Assembly (NCBI RefSeq): GCF_000820085.1
Contig: NZ_CDBN01000021.1
Span: forward strand, 274,788 to 338,787
Direction: 5' to 3'
Source: Aeromonas sanarellii
GTDB taxonomy: Bacteria; Pseudomonadota; Gammaproteobacteria; Enterobacterales; Aeromonadaceae
DNA length: 64,000 nucleotides
A model generated the notes under the pieces. That model was not told where the DNA came from, ran no database searches, and was given only the letters and a program-made list of their open reading frames with translations. Within the stretch, counting starts at the first letter, position 1. Each line of letters starts with the position of its first letter. A program made the translations under genes and the position numbers. Shown here piece by piece: positions 53,517 to 64,000 of this stretch.

Positions 53517-54827
53517 ATGCAAGTTTCTGTAGAGACAACCCAGGGTCTGGAACGCCGTCTTACCATCACTGTACCGGCCGCTACCGTTGACGCCGCCGTG
53601 CGCAAAGAATTGAATGGCCTGGCCAAGACTCGTCGCATCGACGGTTTCCGTCCTGGCAAGGCTCCGGTTGCCATCATCAAGAAGATGTTCGGTGCCATGG
53701 CTCACGCCCGTGTTGCCGATGAAATGATGCAGAACAACTTCATCAAGGCCATCATCGAGAACAAACTGAGCCCGGCCGGTGCGCCGACCATGGATCCGAA
53801 AGAGATCAAGGAAGGCCAGGACTTCGAATTCACCGCTACCTTCGAAGTGTACCCGGAGTTCGAGATCGCCGGTCTGGAGAGCATCAAGGTCGAGAAGCCG
53901 GTTGCCTCCGTCAAGGATACCGATCTGGCCAACATGATCGACACCCTGCGCAAGCAGCACGCCACCTGGTCCGAAACTGACGCAGTTGCCGCCAACGGCA
54001 TGCGCGTGACCCTGGACTTCGTCGGCTCCATCGACGGTGAAGAGTTTGACGGCGGCAAGGCCGAAGGCTTCACGCTGGAACTGGGCGCCGGTCGCATGAT
54101 CCCGGGCTTCGAAGACGCCATTCTGGGCAAGAAAGCGGGCGACGAGTTCACCATCGACGTGACCTTCCCGGCCGACTACCACGCCGAAGCCCTGAAGGGC
54201 AAGGCTGCCAAGTTCGCTTCCAAGCTGCACAAGGTTGAAGAGCAGATCCTGCCCGAACTGACCGAAGAGTTCGTCAAGCGTTTCGGCATCGAGAGCGGCA
54301 GCGTTGAAGAGCTGAAAGCCGAAGTGCGCAAGAATATGGAACGCGAACTGGCCCAGGCCCTGAAAAACAGCGTGAAAGAGCAGGTGCTAAACGGCCTGGT
54401 TGAAGCTAACCAGATCGATCTGCCGAAGGCTGCCGTTGCCCAGGAAATCGACACCCTGCGTCAGCAGGCTCTGCAGCGTTTCGGTGGCTTCCAGGGCGGC
54501 AACGCCCCCGAGCTGCCGGCCGAGCTGTTCCAGGCCCAGGCCGAACGTCGCGTACGCGTTGGCCTGCTGCTGGGCGATGTGATCCGCACCAACGAGATCA
54601 AGGCTGACGAAGCCCGTGTGACCAGCATCATCGAGTCCATGGCCACTGCCTACGAAGATCCGAAGGAAGTGATCGAGTACTACCAGCAGAACGAGCAGAT
54701 GCTGAACGGCGTGCGCAACCTGGCCATTGAAGATCAAGCCATCGATCTGATCCTGTCCAAGGCGCAAGTGACCGAGAAAGAAGTGGCCTTCGACGAAGTG
54801 ATCAACAAGTCCGGTGCCGCTGCCTAA
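53517..54827 (+). CDS. tig: Tig, trigger factor chaperone
   Basis: 436-aa ribosome-bound chaperone and prolyl isomerase (E. coli 432). N-terminal ribosome-binding domain with signature [12 protein letters not shown]-type domain (about 150–240, [17 protein letters not shown]) and helical C-terminal arms. GAGGT precedes the ATG. Heads the tig–clpP–clpX–lon cluster. Confidence 0.96.
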   Translation: MQVSVETTQGLERRLTITVPAATVDAAVRKELNGLAKTRRIDGFRPGKAPVAIIKKMFGAMAHARVADEMMQNNFIKAIIENKLSPAGAPTMDPKEIKEGQDFEFTATFEVYPEFEIAGLESIKVEKPVASVKDTDLANMIDTLRKQHATWSETDAVAANGMRVTLDFVGSIDGEEFDGGKAEGFTLELGAGRMIPGFEDAILGKKAGDEFTIDVTFPADYHAEALKGKAAKFASKLHKVEEQILPELTEEFVKRFGIESGSVEELKAEVRKNMERELAQALKNSVKEQVLNGLVEANQIDLPKAAVAQEIDTLRQQALQRFGGFQGGNAPELPAELFQAQAERRVRVGLLLGDVIRTNEIKADEARVTSIIESMATAYEDPKEVIEYYQQNEQMLNGVRNLAIEDQAIDLILSKAQVTEKEVAFDEVINKSGAAA

Positions 54828-54833
54828 GAACAT

Positions 54834-54864
54834 TTGACTTAAGGTCAAAACTGTTAAGTATAAT
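54834..54864 (+). promoter_or_regulatory. Promoter of clpP–clpX
   Basis: TTGACT (54834–54839) and TATAAT (54859–54864) form a sigma-70 promoter with a long 19-bp spacer. The -35 lies in the inverted repeat TTTGAC/GTCAAA. It is 50 bp upstream of clpP. Confidence 0.6.
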
Positions 54865-54913
54865 GGCTCGTGTGATCTCCACTCGGGCCATTTTATTTTA
54901 GGGACAATGCCTT

Positions 54914-55537
54914 ATGTACAAGAACTATAACGATGTGACTGAATCCCCACGCAATGCGCTCATCCCTATGGTGGTCGAGCAGACGGCTAAGGGTGAGCGT
55001 TCCTACGACATCTATTCCCGTCTGCTCAAGGAGCGGGTGATCTTCTTGACCGGACAGGTCGAGGACCACATGGCGAACCTGGTGGTGGCCCAGTTGCTGT
55101 TCCTGGAGTCCGAGAATCCGGATCAGGACATCAGCATCTACATCAACTCGCCAGGTGGCGCCGTCACTGCGGGTATGTCCATCTATGACACCATGCAGTT
55201 CATCAAACCGGATGTCAGCACCGTCTGCATGGGGCAAGCCTGCTCCATGGGGGCCTTCCTGCTGGCCGGTGGCGCCAAGGGCAAGCGTTTCTGCCTGCCC
55301 AATGCCCGTGTGATGATCCACCAGCCGCTGGGCGGCTTCCAGGGTCAGGCTTCTGACATCCAGATCCATGCCCAGGAGATCCTGAAAATCAAGAATACCC
55401 TGAACGATCGTCTGGCGTTCCATACCGGCCAGGACATGGCCACCATCGAGCGCGACACCGACCGTGACAACTTCATGTCGGCGGAGCAGGCCGTGGCCTA
55501 TGGTCTGGTTGACGGCATCCTGAGCCAGCGCGGCTGA
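54914..55537 (+). CDS. clpP: ClpP, ATP-dependent protease proteolytic subunit
   Basis: Serine protease, 207 aa, same length as E. coli including the propeptide. Catalytic Ser111 (GQACSMGAF), His136 (VMIHQPLGG) and the later Asp185 region (TDRDNFMS). Forms the chamber fed by ClpX or ClpA. 70 bp before clpX. Confidence 0.97.
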   Translation: MYKNYNDVTESPRNALIPMVVEQTAKGERSYDIYSRLLKERVIFLTGQVEDHMANLVVAQLLFLESENPDQDISIYINSPGGAVTAGMSIYDTMQFIKPDVSTVCMGQACSMGAFLLAGGAKGKRFCLPNARVMIHQPLGGFQGQASDIQIHAQEILKIKNTLNDRLAFHTGQDMATIERDTDRDNFMSAEQAVAYGLVDGILSQRG

Positions 55538-55607
55538 GCAGGGTATCCCGTCCTGTTGTAAACTCAACAGGACGATCCATCCTCTATTGATAAAACGAGG
55601 TCGCTGA

Positions 55608-56882
55608 ATGACAGAGAAACGCAAGGGTGAGGGCGACAAGCTGCTGTATTGCTCTTTCTGCGGCAAAAGCCAGCATGAAGTGCGCAAGCTGATCGCTGGC
55701 CCTTCCGTCTACGTATGTGATGAGTGTGTCGAGCTGTGCAACGACATCATCCGCGAGGAGATCCGCGAGATCTCTCCCAAGCGCGATGGTAGCGACCTGC
55801 CGACCCCTCATGAAATCCGCGCCCATCTGGACGACTACGTGATCGGGCAGGAGTACGCCAAGAAGGTGCTGGCGGTCGCTGTCTACAACCACTACAAGCG
55901 TCTGCGCAGCGGCAGCGAGTCCGGTGGCGTGGAGCTGGGCAAGTCCAACATCCTGCTGATCGGCCCGACCGGCAGCGGCAAGACCCTGCTGGCCGAGACG
56001 CTGGCACGCCTGCTGGATGTCCCCTTCACCATGGCCGATGCCACCACCTTGACCGAAGCCGGTTACGTGGGCGAGGACGTGGAGAACATCATCCAGAAGT
56101 TGCTGCAAAAGTGTGACTACGATGTGGAGAAGGCCCAGCGCGGCATCGTCTACATCGACGAGATCGACAAGATCTCCCGCAAGTCGGACAACCCCTCCAT
56201 CACCCGCGACGTCTCCGGGGAAGGGGTGCAGCAGGCACTGCTGAAGCTGATCGAGGGCACCATTGCCTCAGTGCCGCCCCAAGGTGGTCGCAAGCACCCG
56301 CAGCAGGAGTTCCTGCAGGTCGACACCTCCAAGATCCTCTTCATCTGTGGCGGCGCCTTTGCGGGGCTGGACAAGGTGATCGAGCAGCGCTCCGTCAAGG
56401 GGACCGGCATCGGTTTTGGCGCCGAGGTGAAATCCAAGAATGCCAAGGCAACCCTGAGTGAGAACTTTGCCAAGGTGGAGCCGGAAGATCTCATCAAGTA
56501 CGGTCTCATCCCCGAGTTCATCGGTCGTCTGCCGGTGGTCGCGACCCTGACCGAGCTGGACGAGGCCGCTCTCATCCAGATTCTGAAAGAGCCGAAGAAC
56601 GCGCTGACCAAGCAGTATGCCGCGCTGTTTGCTCTGGAAGAAGTGGAGCTGGAGTTCCGTGACGACGCTCTGAACGCCATCGCCCGCAAGGCCATGGAGC
56701 GCAAGACCGGTGCCCGCGGTCTGAGATCCATCGTCGAAGCCGTGCTGCTTGACACCATGTATGACCTGCCGTCCCTGAAAGGGGTCAGCAAGGTGGTGAT
56801 CGACGAGACGGTGATCAAGGGAGACTCCGCGCCCCTGATGATCTACGACAATCCCGAGACTCAGGCCGCAGCCTCAGAGTAA
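55608..56882 (+). CDS. clpX: ClpX, ATP-dependent unfoldase
   Basis: 424-aa AAA+ unfoldase partner of ClpP. N-terminal zinc-binding domain ([11 protein letters not shown] ... CDECVELC), Walker A GPTGSGKT near 120, Walker [11 protein letters not shown] and the ClpP-contacting IGF loop ([11 protein letters not shown]). Same order as E. coli. Confidence 0.97.
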   Translation: MTEKRKGEGDKLLYCSFCGKSQHEVRKLIAGPSVYVCDECVELCNDIIREEIREISPKRDGSDLPTPHEIRAHLDDYVIGQEYAKKVLAVAVYNHYKRLRSGSESGGVELGKSNILLIGPTGSGKTLLAETLARLLDVPFTMADATTLTEAGYVGEDVENIIQKLLQKCDYDVEKAQRGIVYIDEIDKISRKSDNPSITRDVSGEGVQQALLKLIEGTIASVPPQGGRKHPQQEFLQVDTSKILFICGGAFAGLDKVIEQRSVKGTGIGFGAEVKSKNAKATLSENFAKVEPEDLIKYGLIPEFIGRLPVVATLTELDEAALIQILKEPKNALTKQYAALFALEEVELEFRDDALNAIARKAMERKTGARGLRSIVEAVLLDTMYDLPSLKGVSKVVIDETVIKGDSAPLMIYDNPETQAAASE

Positions 56883-56903
56883 CTGTCTGATTTTTAATCA
56901 CAT

Positions 56904-56924
56904 AAAGGGGCTTTTTGCCCCTTT
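56904..56924 (+). terminator. Terminator of clpX
   Basis: AAAGGGGC-TTTTT-GCCCCTTT, 8-bp stem followed by CATGCTTTTT. Confidence 0.75.
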
Positions 56925-56945
56925 CATGCTTTTTACGGCCAAGGC

Positions 56946-56974
56946 GATTGAATCTCATCTTTGCGCCCCCATAT
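56946..56974 (+). promoter_or_regulatory. Sigma-32 (heat-shock) promoter of lon
   Basis: GATTGAA (-35, 56946–56952) and CCCCATAT (-10, 56967–56974) with a 14-bp spacer, matching the RpoH consensus TTGAA-N13/15-CCCCAT. 49 bp before lon, as expected for a heat-shock protease. Confidence 0.75.
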
Positions 56975-57022
56975 ACTCAGCCAAGCGCTTTGCCAACGGT
57001 ATAACAAGCCGAGAGGACATAT

Positions 57023-59377
57023 ATGAACCTAGAGCGTTCAGAACGCATCGAGATTCCCGTCCTGCCTCTTCGTGACGTGGTGGTTTACCCCCACATGGTC
57101 ATTCCACTCTTTGTGGGGCGGGAAAAATCCATTCGCTGTCTGGAAGCGGCCATGGAGCAGGACAAGAAAGTCCTGCTGGTGGCCCAGAAGGATGCGTCTA
57201 CTGACGAGCCAACGGTGGAGGAGATCTTCTCCGTCGGGACAGTGGCCAATATTTTGCAAATGCTCAAGCTGCCGGACGGCACCGTCAAGGTGCTGGTGGA
57301 AGGGAGCCAGCGTGCCCGCCTCGAGCGGATGATCGACGATCGCGACTTCTTCGTCGGCGAGGCGCAGTACATCGCATCCTCCCCCATCGAGGAGAAGGAC
57401 CAGGATGTGCTGGTGCGCTCCGCCATCGGCCAGTTCGAAGGTTACATCAAGCTCAACAAGAAGATCCCGCCCGAGGTGCTCACCTCGATCTCGGCGATCG
57501 ACGATGCCGCCCGCCTGGCCGACACCATGGCCGCGCACATGCCGCTCAAGCTCGAAGACAAGCAGAAGGTGCTGGAAATCGCCTCCGTGTCCGAGCGCAT
57601 CGAGTTTCTGATGGCCATGATGGAGTCGGAGATCGACCTCTTGCAGGTCGAGAAGCGTATCCGCTCCCGGGTCAAGAAGCAGATGGAGAAGAGCCAGCGC
57701 GAGTACTACCTCAACGAGCAGATGAAGGCCATCCAGAAAGAGCTGGGTGAGCTGGAAGACAGCCCGGACGAATTCGAAGCCCTCAATCGCAAGATTGACG
57801 AGGCGGGGATGCCGGAGGATGCCCGTGAGAAGGCGCTGGCCGAACTCGCCAAGTTGAAGATGATGTCCCCCATGTCGGCGGAAGCCACTGTGGTGCGCAG
57901 CTACGTCGACTGGATGGTGCAGGTGCCCTGGAAGGCCCGCTCCAAGGTCAAGAAGGATCTCGCCAAGGCCCAAGAGGTGCTGGACGCGGATCACTATGGC
58001 CTGGAGAAGGTCAAGGATCGCATCCTCGAGTATCTGGCGGTGCAGGCGCGGGTCAACAAGCTCAAGGGCCCCATCCTCTGCCTGGTCGGGCCTCCCGGCG
58101 TGGGCAAGACCTCGCTCGGTCAGTCCATCGCCAAGGCGACCGGTCGCAAATACGTGCGCATGGCGCTCGGTGGTGTGCGTGACGAGGCGGAGATCCGCGG
58201 TCACCGTCGCACCTACATCGGCTCCATGCCCGGCAAGCTCATCCAGAAGATGGCCAAGGTCGGGGTGAAGAACCCGCTGTTCCTGCTCGACGAGATCGAC
58301 AAGATGAGCTCGGACATGCGCGGCGATCCCGCCTCCGCCCTGCTGGAGGTGCTGGATCCCGAGCAGAACAACAGCTTCAACGATCACTACCTGGAAGTGG
58401 ATTATGACCTGTCGGACGTGATGTTCGTGGCCACCTCCAACTCCATGAACATCCCGGGTCCACTGCTGGATCGGATGGAGGTGATCCGCCTGTCCGGTTA
58501 CACCGAGGACGAGAAGCTCAACATCGCCAAGCAGCACCTGGTGGCCAAGCAGATCCAGCGCAACGGCCTGAAAGAGTCCGAGATCACCATCGAAGACTCG
58601 GCGCTGATCGGCGTTATTCGCTACTACACCCGCGAGGCGGGGGTGCGCAGCCTGGAGCGCGAGATCTCCAAGATCTGTCGCAAGGCAGTCAAACGCATCC
58701 TGTTGGACAAGAGCATCAAGCATGTCCTGGTCAATCAGGAGAACCTCAAGGAGTTCCTCGGGGTGCAGCGCTTCGACTACGGCAAGGCCACCGATCAGAA
58801 CCAGATCGGTCAGGTCTGCGGCCTGGCCTGGACCGAGGTGGGGGGCGATCTGCTCACCATCGAGACCACCAACATGCCGGGCAAGGGCAAGCTCACCTAC
58901 ACCGGCTCCCTCGGTGACGTGATGCAGGAGTCCATCCAGGCCGCCATGACGGTGGTGCGGGCCCGTGCCGAGAAGCTGCGCATCAACGGCGACTTCTACG
59001 AGAAGCGCGACATCCACGTGCACGTGCCGGAGGGGGCGACCCCGAAAGACGGCCCGAGCGCCGGTATCGCCATGTGTACCGCCCTGGTCTCCAGCCTGAC
59101 CGGCAACCCGGTGCGCGCCGACGTGGCCATGACCGGGGAGATCACCCTGCGCGGCGAGGTGCTGCCCATCGGTGGTCTCAAGGAGAAGCTGCTGGCGGCC
59201 CACCGTGGCGGCATCAAGCGGGTGCTCATCCCGAAAGAGAACGAGCGTGACCTCGAGGAGATCCCGGCCAATGTCAAACAAGATCTTGAAATCTATCCGG
59301 TTCGCTGGATTGACGAGGTGCTTGCACTGGCGCTGCAGGACAATCCGCAGGGTTTCGAACGCGTTTCTGTCGTGTAA
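57023..59377 (+). CDS. lon: Lon, ATP-dependent serine protease
   Basis: 784-aa protease, same length as E. coli Lon. N-terminal substrate domain, AAA+ (Walker [10 protein letters not shown] about 356), and protease domain with Ser679 (KDGPSAG) and Lys722 ([12 protein letters not shown]). Degrades misfolded and regulatory proteins. Followed by hupB. Confidence 0.97.
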   Translation: MNLERSERIEIPVLPLRDVVVYPHMVIPLFVGREKSIRCLEAAMEQDKKVLLVAQKDASTDEPTVEEIFSVGTVANILQMLKLPDGTVKVLVEGSQRARLERMIDDRDFFVGEAQYIASSPIEEKDQDVLVRSAIGQFEGYIKLNKKIPPEVLTSISAIDDAARLADTMAAHMPLKLEDKQKVLEIASVSERIEFLMAMMESEIDLLQVEKRIRSRVKKQMEKSQREYYLNEQMKAIQKELGELEDSPDEFEALNRKIDEAGMPEDAREKALAELAKLKMMSPMSAEATVVRSYVDWMVQVPWKARSKVKKDLAKAQEVLDADHYGLEKVKDRILEYLAVQARVNKLKGPILCLVGPPGVGKTSLGQSIAKATGRKYVRMALGGVRDEAEIRGHRRTYIGSMPGKLIQKMAKVGVKNPLFLLDEIDKMSSDMRGDPASALLEVLDPEQNNSFNDHYLEVDYDLSDVMFVATSNSMNIPGPLLDRMEVIRLSGYTEDEKLNIAKQHLVAKQIQRNGLKESEITIEDSALIGVIRYYTREAGVRSLEREISKICRKAVKRILLDKSIKHVLVNQENLKEFLGVQRFDYGKATDQNQIGQVCGLAWTEVGGDLLTIETTNMPGKGKLTYTGSLGDVMQESIQAAMTVVRARAEKLRINGDFYEKRDIHVHVPEGATPKDGPSAGIAMCTALVSSLTGNPVRADVAMTGEITLRGEVLPIGGLKEKLLAAHRGGIKRVLIPKENERDLEEIPANVKQDLEIYPVRWIDEVLALALQDNPQGFERVSVV

Positions 59378-59383
59378 ATGTTG

Positions 59384-59405
59384 ATGCGCCGCAAATTTGG
59401 CGCAT
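59384..59405 (+). terminator. Hairpin after lon
   Basis: ATGCGCC and GGCGCAT around GCAAATTT; no T-run, so weak. Confidence 0.5.
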
Positions 59406-59522
59406 TCGGGGGGTGGTTAAGGCTTGCATGCGCCGGACAACGGAAGTAGCCTTGACCACCGATCGGGTACTCATGATGAGTCGCAAGGCGTGATGTGGCG
59501 CGGGTTTGCGCCAGATTGTCAC

Positions 59523-59551
59523 TTGCAACTGATCAGGAGGCTTGTTATAAA
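59523..59551 (+). promoter_or_regulatory. Sigma-70 promoter of hupB
   Basis: TTGCAA (59523–59528), 17-bp spacer, TATAAA (59546–59551). Gives a leader of about 60 nt before hupB. Confidence 0.65.
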
Positions 59552-59617
59552 ACCTCCACTTGTTGTGGCCAGGGAAATCAGCGCCGCAGCGATGTTCGAT
59601 AAAAGGGGAATATAAGA

Positions 59618-59890
59618 GTGAATAAATCTCAACTGATTGACAAGATTGCAGACGGTGCTGATATCTCCAAAGCTGCCGCTGGCCGTGCGCTGGATGCCTT
59701 CATCGATGCCGTGGGCGAAGCTCTGAAAGAGGGTGACCAGGTTGCACTGGTTGGCTTCGGTACTTTCGCCGTGCGCGAGCGTGCCGCCCGTTCTGGCCGT
59801 AACCCGCAAACTGGTGCGACCATCGAAATCGCCGCCGGTAAAGTTCCTGCCTTCAAAGCCGGCAAGGCCCTGAAAGACGCGGTCAACTAA
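59618..59890 (+). CDS. hupB: HupB, HU beta nucleoid protein
   Basis: 90-aa DNA-bending protein of the HU/IHF family. Start is a GTG (59618) with AGGGGAATATAAGA before it. Core [20 protein letters not shown] and the DNA-binding arm [18 protein letters not shown] are typical. Same place as in E. coli (lon–hupB–ppiD). Confidence 0.97.
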   Translation: MNKSQLIDKIADGADISKAAAGRALDAFIDAVGEALKEGDQVALVGFGTFAVRERAARSGRNPQTGATIEIAAGKVPAFKAGKALKDAVN

Positions 59891-59971
59891 GCCGGTCGCT
59901 GATATCACATCGGCACCGTCCTTGGTCGTTGACCAGACAAGTGAGAGGGCTCTCCCTCATACTGATTGACC

Positions 59972-59999
59972 AAGGCGCATCGCAATCGGTGCGCCTTTT
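59972..59999 (+). terminator. Terminator of hupB
   Basis: AAGGCGCA and TGCGCCTT around a 10-nt loop, followed by TT. Confidence 0.75.
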
Positions 60000-60040
60000 C
60001 ATTCTTTACGCCCATCGAGTTCGGGAGCATAAGTACAAAC

Positions 60041-61954
60041 ATGATGTTGGATAAACTACGCGAAGGGGCGCAGGGCAAGGTAGCCAAGGTTATCTTGGGC
60101 CTGATCATTCTCTCCTTTGCCTTGGCCGGTGTAGGTAGCTACCTCAACGGCCCGGCCCGTACCGCCCCCGCCACCGTCAATGGCAATGACATCAGTGCCC
60201 CGGCACTGGAGAATGCCTATCGCAACGAGCGGGCCCGCATGGAATCCCAAATGGGTGAGGCCTTCAACCAGCTCGCCGCCAACCCCGATTACATGAAACA
60301 GTTCCGTCGCGGCGTGCTGGACCGGTTGATCGATCAGGCGCTGATCGATGACAAGGCCCGCTCCCTGGGCCTGCGCGTCAGTGACGAGCAGATCAAGCAG
60401 GCCATCGTCGCCATGCCGGAGTTTGCCGAAGAGGGCAAGTTCAGCAACGACCGCTACCTGCAGCTCATCCGCCGCGCCGGCATGACCCCCGAGATGTTCC
60501 GCGACTCCCTGCGCCAGGACATGGTACGCCAGCAACTGATGGGGGCCGTGCTGGGCTCAGAGTTCGCCCTCAAGGGCGAGGCCGAGCAGCTCGACCGGCT
60601 CTACAACCAGACCCGGGATCTGCGCCTGGTGCGCCTGGCCGCCTCCGCCTATGTGGACGGGGTCGAGGTCAGCGATGCCGAGATTGAGCAGTTCTACAAG
60701 GCCAACAGCGGCCGCTTCATGAACGACGAGAAGGTCAAGGTCGACTATCTGCTGCTGGATGCCGCCAATCTTGGCAAGAACATCAAGGTCACCGAGCAGG
60801 ACGCCCAGGATTACTACGATCAGCATCAGGATCTGTTCCAGCGTGCCGAGCGTCGCCAGGTGGCTCATATCCTGATCCCGTTTGGCAAGGATGAGAAGGC
60901 CGCCGAACAGAAGGCCGAGGCCGTGCTGGCCAAGGCCAAGGGCGGCGATGACTTCGCCGAGCTGGCCAAGGCCGAGTCTTCCGATACCTTCTCCGCCAAG
61001 AAGGGCGGCGAGCTGGACTGGTTCGAGAAAGGGGTGATGGATCCCGCCTTCGAGCAGGCCGCCTTCGCGCTGGCCAAGGCCGGGGATCTCTCTGCCGTGG
61101 TGAAGAGCCCGTTCGGTTTCCACATCATCAAGCTGCTGGCGGTCGAGCCTGCCAAGACCAAGCCGTTTGCCGATGTGAAGAGCGACACCATCGCCCGTCT
61201 GCAGTCTGACAAGGCCAAGGAGCAGTTCTTTGCCGAGCAGCAGAAGATGGCCGACAGCAGCTTCGAGAACCCGGACTCCCTGGATCTCACCGCCGAGACC
61301 ATGGGTCTGAAAGTCGTCTCCTCCGACTATTTCAGCCAGGCCGATGCGCCGGCACCGCTCAGCGATCCCAAGGTGCTCTCTGTGGCCTTCTCCGAGCAGC
61401 TGCGCGATGACAACACCAACTCCGACGTGATCGAGCTCGGCGACGGCAAGGCGCTGGTGCTGCACATCATGGGTCACCAGCCGAAGGCGGCCAAGCCGCT
61501 GGCGGAGGTGAAAGAGCAGGTGATCGCGGCCATCAAGCACGACAAGGCGAGCGAAGTGGCCCGCGGCAAGGCGCAGGGCTTGCTGGACAAGCTGCACGCC
61601 GGCGAGGATATCCAGGCCGATCTGACCGCCCTCGGGCTGAAGGTGGAGACCCACAACGGCGTCGTCCGCTTCACCCAGGACATGGATCAGAACCTGGTGG
61701 CCCAGGCCTTCCGCATGCCCCATCCGAAGGATGGCAAGCCGAGCGTGGAGCTGGTGACCGAGGCCAACGGCGATCGCGTGGTGGTGGCTCTTGACAGGGT
61801 CAACCTGATCAAGGAGCCGTCCCAGATGGTGAGCCTGCTGCAAGGCCAGCTTGGCCAGGGCAAGGCCCAGGCGGACTACAAGTCCCTCATCGACGAACTG
61901 CGCAAGGCGGCCAAGATCGAGTACTTCACCGATGCGGAAGCGGCCGTCGAGTAA
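60041..61954 (+). CDS. ppiD: PpiD, periplasmic folding chaperone
   Basis: 637-aa membrane-anchored SurA-like protein (E. coli 623). One N-terminal helix (residues 15–35, VILGLIILSFALAGVGSYL), chaperone segments, and one parvulin domain at about 265–355 (RRQVAHILIPFGKDEKAAEQ, then KGGELDWFEKG). Helps newly exported proteins near SecYEG. ATG at 60041 (MMLDKLREG) is taken since an upstream frame runs through the hupB terminator. Confidence 0.95.
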   Translation: MMLDKLREGAQGKVAKVILGLIILSFALAGVGSYLNGPARTAPATVNGNDISAPALENAYRNERARMESQMGEAFNQLAANPDYMKQFRRGVLDRLIDQALIDDKARSLGLRVSDEQIKQAIVAMPEFAEEGKFSNDRYLQLIRRAGMTPEMFRDSLRQDMVRQQLMGAVLGSEFALKGEAEQLDRLYNQTRDLRLVRLAASAYVDGVEVSDAEIEQFYKANSGRFMNDEKVKVDYLLLDAANLGKNIKVTEQDAQDYYDQHQDLFQRAERRQVAHILIPFGKDEKAAEQKAEAVLAKAKGGDDFAELAKAESSDTFSAKKGGELDWFEKGVMDPAFEQAAFALAKAGDLSAVVKSPFGFHIIKLLAVEPAKTKPFADVKSDTIARLQSDKAKEQFFAEQQKMADSSFENPDSLDLTAETMGLKVVSSDYFSQADAPAPLSDPKVLSVAFSEQLRDDNTNSDVIELGDGKALVLHIMGHQPKAAKPLAEVKEQVIAAIKHDKASEVARGKAQGLLDKLHAGEDIQADLTALGLKVETHNGVVRFTQDMDQNLVAQAFRMPHPKDGKPSVELVTEANGDRVVVALDRVNLIKEPSQMVSLLQGQLGQGKAQADYKSLIDELRKAAKIEYFTDAEAAVE

Positions 61955-61974
61955 GCCGACGCCGCTCCCGCTTG

Positions 61975-62004
61975 AAAACGGCCCCGATACGGGGCCGTTT
62001 TTTT
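61975..62004 (+). terminator. Terminator of ppiD
   Basis: AAACGGCCCCG-AT-ACGGGGCCGTTT then TTTT: strong GC stem with T-run. Confidence 0.93.
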
Positions 62005-62204
62005 ATGCGCGAGAGGGGGAGGCCGGTTGCGCGGCCAACTTGTGTTCTGTGCTTTTCTACTGCCTCCTTGCGGGAGAAGGGGGAGCAAGAGAAGCGGGGT
62101 TGCAGACCCGGGGGAGGGGACGCGGGCCGCCGCTATCGTCCATTATAGCTGGGCAAGCCAGCGGGCCACCTCGTCTGGACAATCCCGGAAGCGTGAGGCG
62201 CCCA

Positions 62205-62231
62205 TAAAAAAACCGGCGCACCTGGCGCCGG
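62205..62231 (-). terminator. Terminator of ybiT
   Basis: Minus strand: CCGGCGC-CAGGT-GCGCCGG followed by TTTTTTT. Confidence 0.92.
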
Positions 62232-62255
62232 CTTCTCTCTTTGCATTGCGAGGGG

Positions 62256-63848
62256 TTACACCACGCCCTGGCTGCGCAGGTACTCCTCGTAGGTGCCGCC
62301 GAAGTCGCGGATACCGTCTTCAGTCAGCTCCAGAATGCGGGTCGCCAGGGAGGAGACAAACTCACGGTCGTGGGAGACGAAGATCAGGGTGCCCTTGTAC
62401 ATCTCCAGCGCCAGGTTCAAGGATTCGATGGATTCCATGTCCAGGTGGTTGGTCGGCTCATCCATGATCAGGATATTGGGGCGCTGCATCATCAGCTTGC
62501 CGAACAGCATGCGGCCCTGCTCACCACCGGAGAGCACCTTGACCGGCTTCTTGATGTCGTCCTGGGAGAACAGCAGACGGCCCAGTACGGAGCGTACCGC
62601 CTGCTCATCTTCGTTCTCCTGTTTCCACTGGGCCATCCAGTCGAACACGTTGAGGTCGGTGTCGAAGTCCTCGGCGTGATCCTGGGCGTAGTAACCGATC
62701 TGGGCGTTTTCGGACCACTTGATGGTGCCGGTATCCGGTGCCAGCGCGCCCACCAGGGTTTTGATCAGGGTGGATTTACCGATCCCGTTGGTCCCCAGAA
62801 TGGCGACCTTCTCGCCCACTTCCAGCATCATGTTGAGGCCCTTGAACAGAGGGGCTTCGCCATAACCTTTCGATACTCCTTCGATCTCCAGGATGTTGCG
62901 GTAGAGCTTCTTCTCCTGCTCGAAGCGGATGAAGGGGTTCTGCCGGCTGGAGACCTTCACTTCCTCAATCTTGATCTTGTCGATCTGCTTGAGGCGGGAG
63001 GTGGCCTGGCTGGACTTGGAGGCGTTGGCGCTGAAACGCGAGACGAAGGATTGCAGATCGGCGATCTGGGCCTTCTTCTTGGCGTTGTCGGCCAGCAGGC
63101 GCTCACGGGCCTGGGTGGCGGCCGTCATGTACTCGTCGTAGTTGCCCGGGTAGACCCGCAGCTCGCCGTAGTCCAGATCCGCCATGTGGGTGCAGACGGA
63201 GTTCAGGAAGTGACGGTCGTGAGAGATGATGATCATGGTGCTCTCGCGATCGTTGAGCACCTGTTCCAGCCAGCGGATGGTGTTGATGTCCAGGTTGTTG
63301 GTCGGTTCGTCCAGCAACAGGATGTCGGGGTTGGAGAAGAGCGCCTGCGCCAGCAGCACCCGCAGTTTCCAGCCCGGCGCCACTTCGCTCATCGGGCCGT
63401 TGTGCTGCTCGATGGGGATGCCGGCACCCAGCAGCAGCTCGCCTGCGCGGGATTCGGCGGTATAGCCGTCATACTCGGCGACCAGGCCTTCCAGCTCGGC
63501 GGCCTTCATGTAGTCGTCGTCGGTGGCTTCGAGGTTGGCGTAGATGGCATCGCGCTCGGCGATGGCGGCCCACAGCTCGGTGTGACCCATCATGACCACA
63601 TCCAGTACGCGCATCTCTTCGTAGGCAAACTGATCCTGACGCAGCTTACCGATACGTTCGTTGACGTCCAGGCTCACATTACCGCCAGTGGGCTCCAGAT
63701 CGCCGCCGAGGATCTTCATGAAAGTGGACTTGCCACAGCCGTTGGCACCGATGAGGCCGTAGCGGTTGCCGCCGCCAAACTTGACGCTGATGTTCTCAAA
63801 CAGCGGCTTGGCGCCGAACTGCATGGTGATGTTGTTACTCGAAAGCAC
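62256..63848 (-). CDS. ybiT: YbiT, ABC-F family ATPase
   Basis: 530-aa soluble ABC-F protein with two ATPase domains and the linker, the same length as E. coli YbiT. First Walker [10 protein letters not shown] (about 34) and atypical signature [11 protein letters not shown]; second Walker [10 protein letters not shown] and signature LSGGEQGRM. The close overall match ([20 protein letters not shown]) distinguishes it from EttA, Uup and YheS. ABC-F proteins act on stalled ribosomes. Monocistronic. Confidence 0.93.
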   Translation of the reverse strand: MLSSNNITMQFGAKPLFENISVKFGGGNRYGLIGANGCGKSTFMKILGGDLEPTGGNVSLDVNERIGKLRQDQFAYEEMRVLDVVMMGHTELWAAIAERDAIYANLEATDDDYMKAAELEGLVAEYDGYTAESRAGELLLGAGIPIEQHNGPMSEVAPGWKLRVLLAQALFSNPDILLLDEPTNNLDINTIRWLEQVLNDRESTMIIISHDRHFLNSVCTHMADLDYGELRVYPGNYDEYMTAATQARERLLADNAKKKAQIADLQSFVSRFSANASKSSQATSRLKQIDKIKIEEVKVSSRQNPFIRFEQEKKLYRNILEIEGVSKGYGEAPLFKGLNMMLEVGEKVAILGTNGIGKSTLIKTLVGALAPDTGTIKWSENAQIGYYAQDHAEDFDTDLNVFDWMAQWKQENEDEQAVRSVLGRLLFSQDDIKKPVKVLSGGEQGRMLFGKLMMQRPNILIMDEPTNHLDMESIESLNLALEMYKGTLIFVSHDREFVSSLATRILELTEDGIRDFGGTYEEYLRSQGVV

Positions 63849-64000
63849 TGGAATGTCCCGGTTGATCTGTCAAATGGCGCGCATTATGGCACAGATCCCC
63901 CGAAAGTTTTAGCAAGAACTGTGATCCAGACCGGTTGCAGGGGGTTTTGCCATCGTGCAACGGACCCCTGGGGCCGCCGGGGCGAACAGGGGGGTGGCGA

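Larger units (their letters stand above)
61955..62255. other. Convergent gap between ppiD and ybiT
   Basis: About 300 bp with the two terminators listed and nothing else recognised between them. Confidence 0.5.

Noticed and set aside
53149..53532. 127-codon frame before tig
   Set aside because: It crosses the tig promoter, leader and start codon and has no family resemblance.

Overview
The window is a GC-rich gammaproteobacterial chromosome segment whose gene content and order point to Aeromonas. The pointers are sap–psp–ycjXF–phhAB–tyrR, mfd–PilZ–lolCDE, tig–clpP–clpX–lon–hupB–ppiD, a large modular secreted amylase, and a hutW radical-SAM gene near tonB–exbB–exbD. The genus is inferred from recognised proteins and synteny; no database was consulted. 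I saw no rRNA, tRNA, CRISPR array or complete insertion sequence.

Layout. 1–4.1 kb (minus): sapA, sapB, sapC and the start of sapD, a peptide ABC importer. Extra relic copies of the sapB and sapC 3' tails lie in the gaps between the genes. 4.2–9.3 kb: pspF (minus) faces pspABC–ycjX–ycjF (plus) across a clear sigma-54 promoter with an IHF site. 9.3–12.3 kb: phhA and phhB (phenylalanine to tyrosine) and the regulator gene tyrR, with a TyrR box upstream of phhA. 12.5–14.8 kb: a YfiR–YfiN–YfiB type cyclic-di-GMP signalling operon. 15–21 kb: hutW, xseA, an EamA permease and tonB–exbB–exbD, with candidate Fur boxes in front of hutW and tonB. 21.4–24.6 kb: secreted multi-domain alpha-amylase. 25–29.3 kb: a YitT-family membrane protein, guaB and guaA.

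29.3–31.8 kb is an AT-rich accessory patch just after guaA. It holds an unknown two-helix membrane protein, a HEPN/AbiU2-like protein behind a perfect palindrome, and a 100-bp MITE/REP-like element. 31.8–36 kb: an AraC–Ogt fusion, an SDR oxidoreductase, a leucine-rich-repeat protein kinase and thiopurine methyltransferase. 36.0–36.23 kb carries no convincing gene but has an FNR half-site pair, a -10 element at class II spacing and a strong terminator about 160 nt downstream, which is a good candidate for an anaerobically induced small RNA.

36.3–53.1 kb is core genome: an M16 insulinase-type protease, sixA, ytfK, an EamA permease, an orphan oppA-like gene, fbp, mfd, a divergent PilZ protein, lolCDE, yfbR and yccF. 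53.5–62 kb is the protein-quality-control cluster tig, clpP, clpX, lon (with a sigma-32-type promoter), hupB and ppiD. The window ends with the ABC-F gene ybiT on the minus strand.
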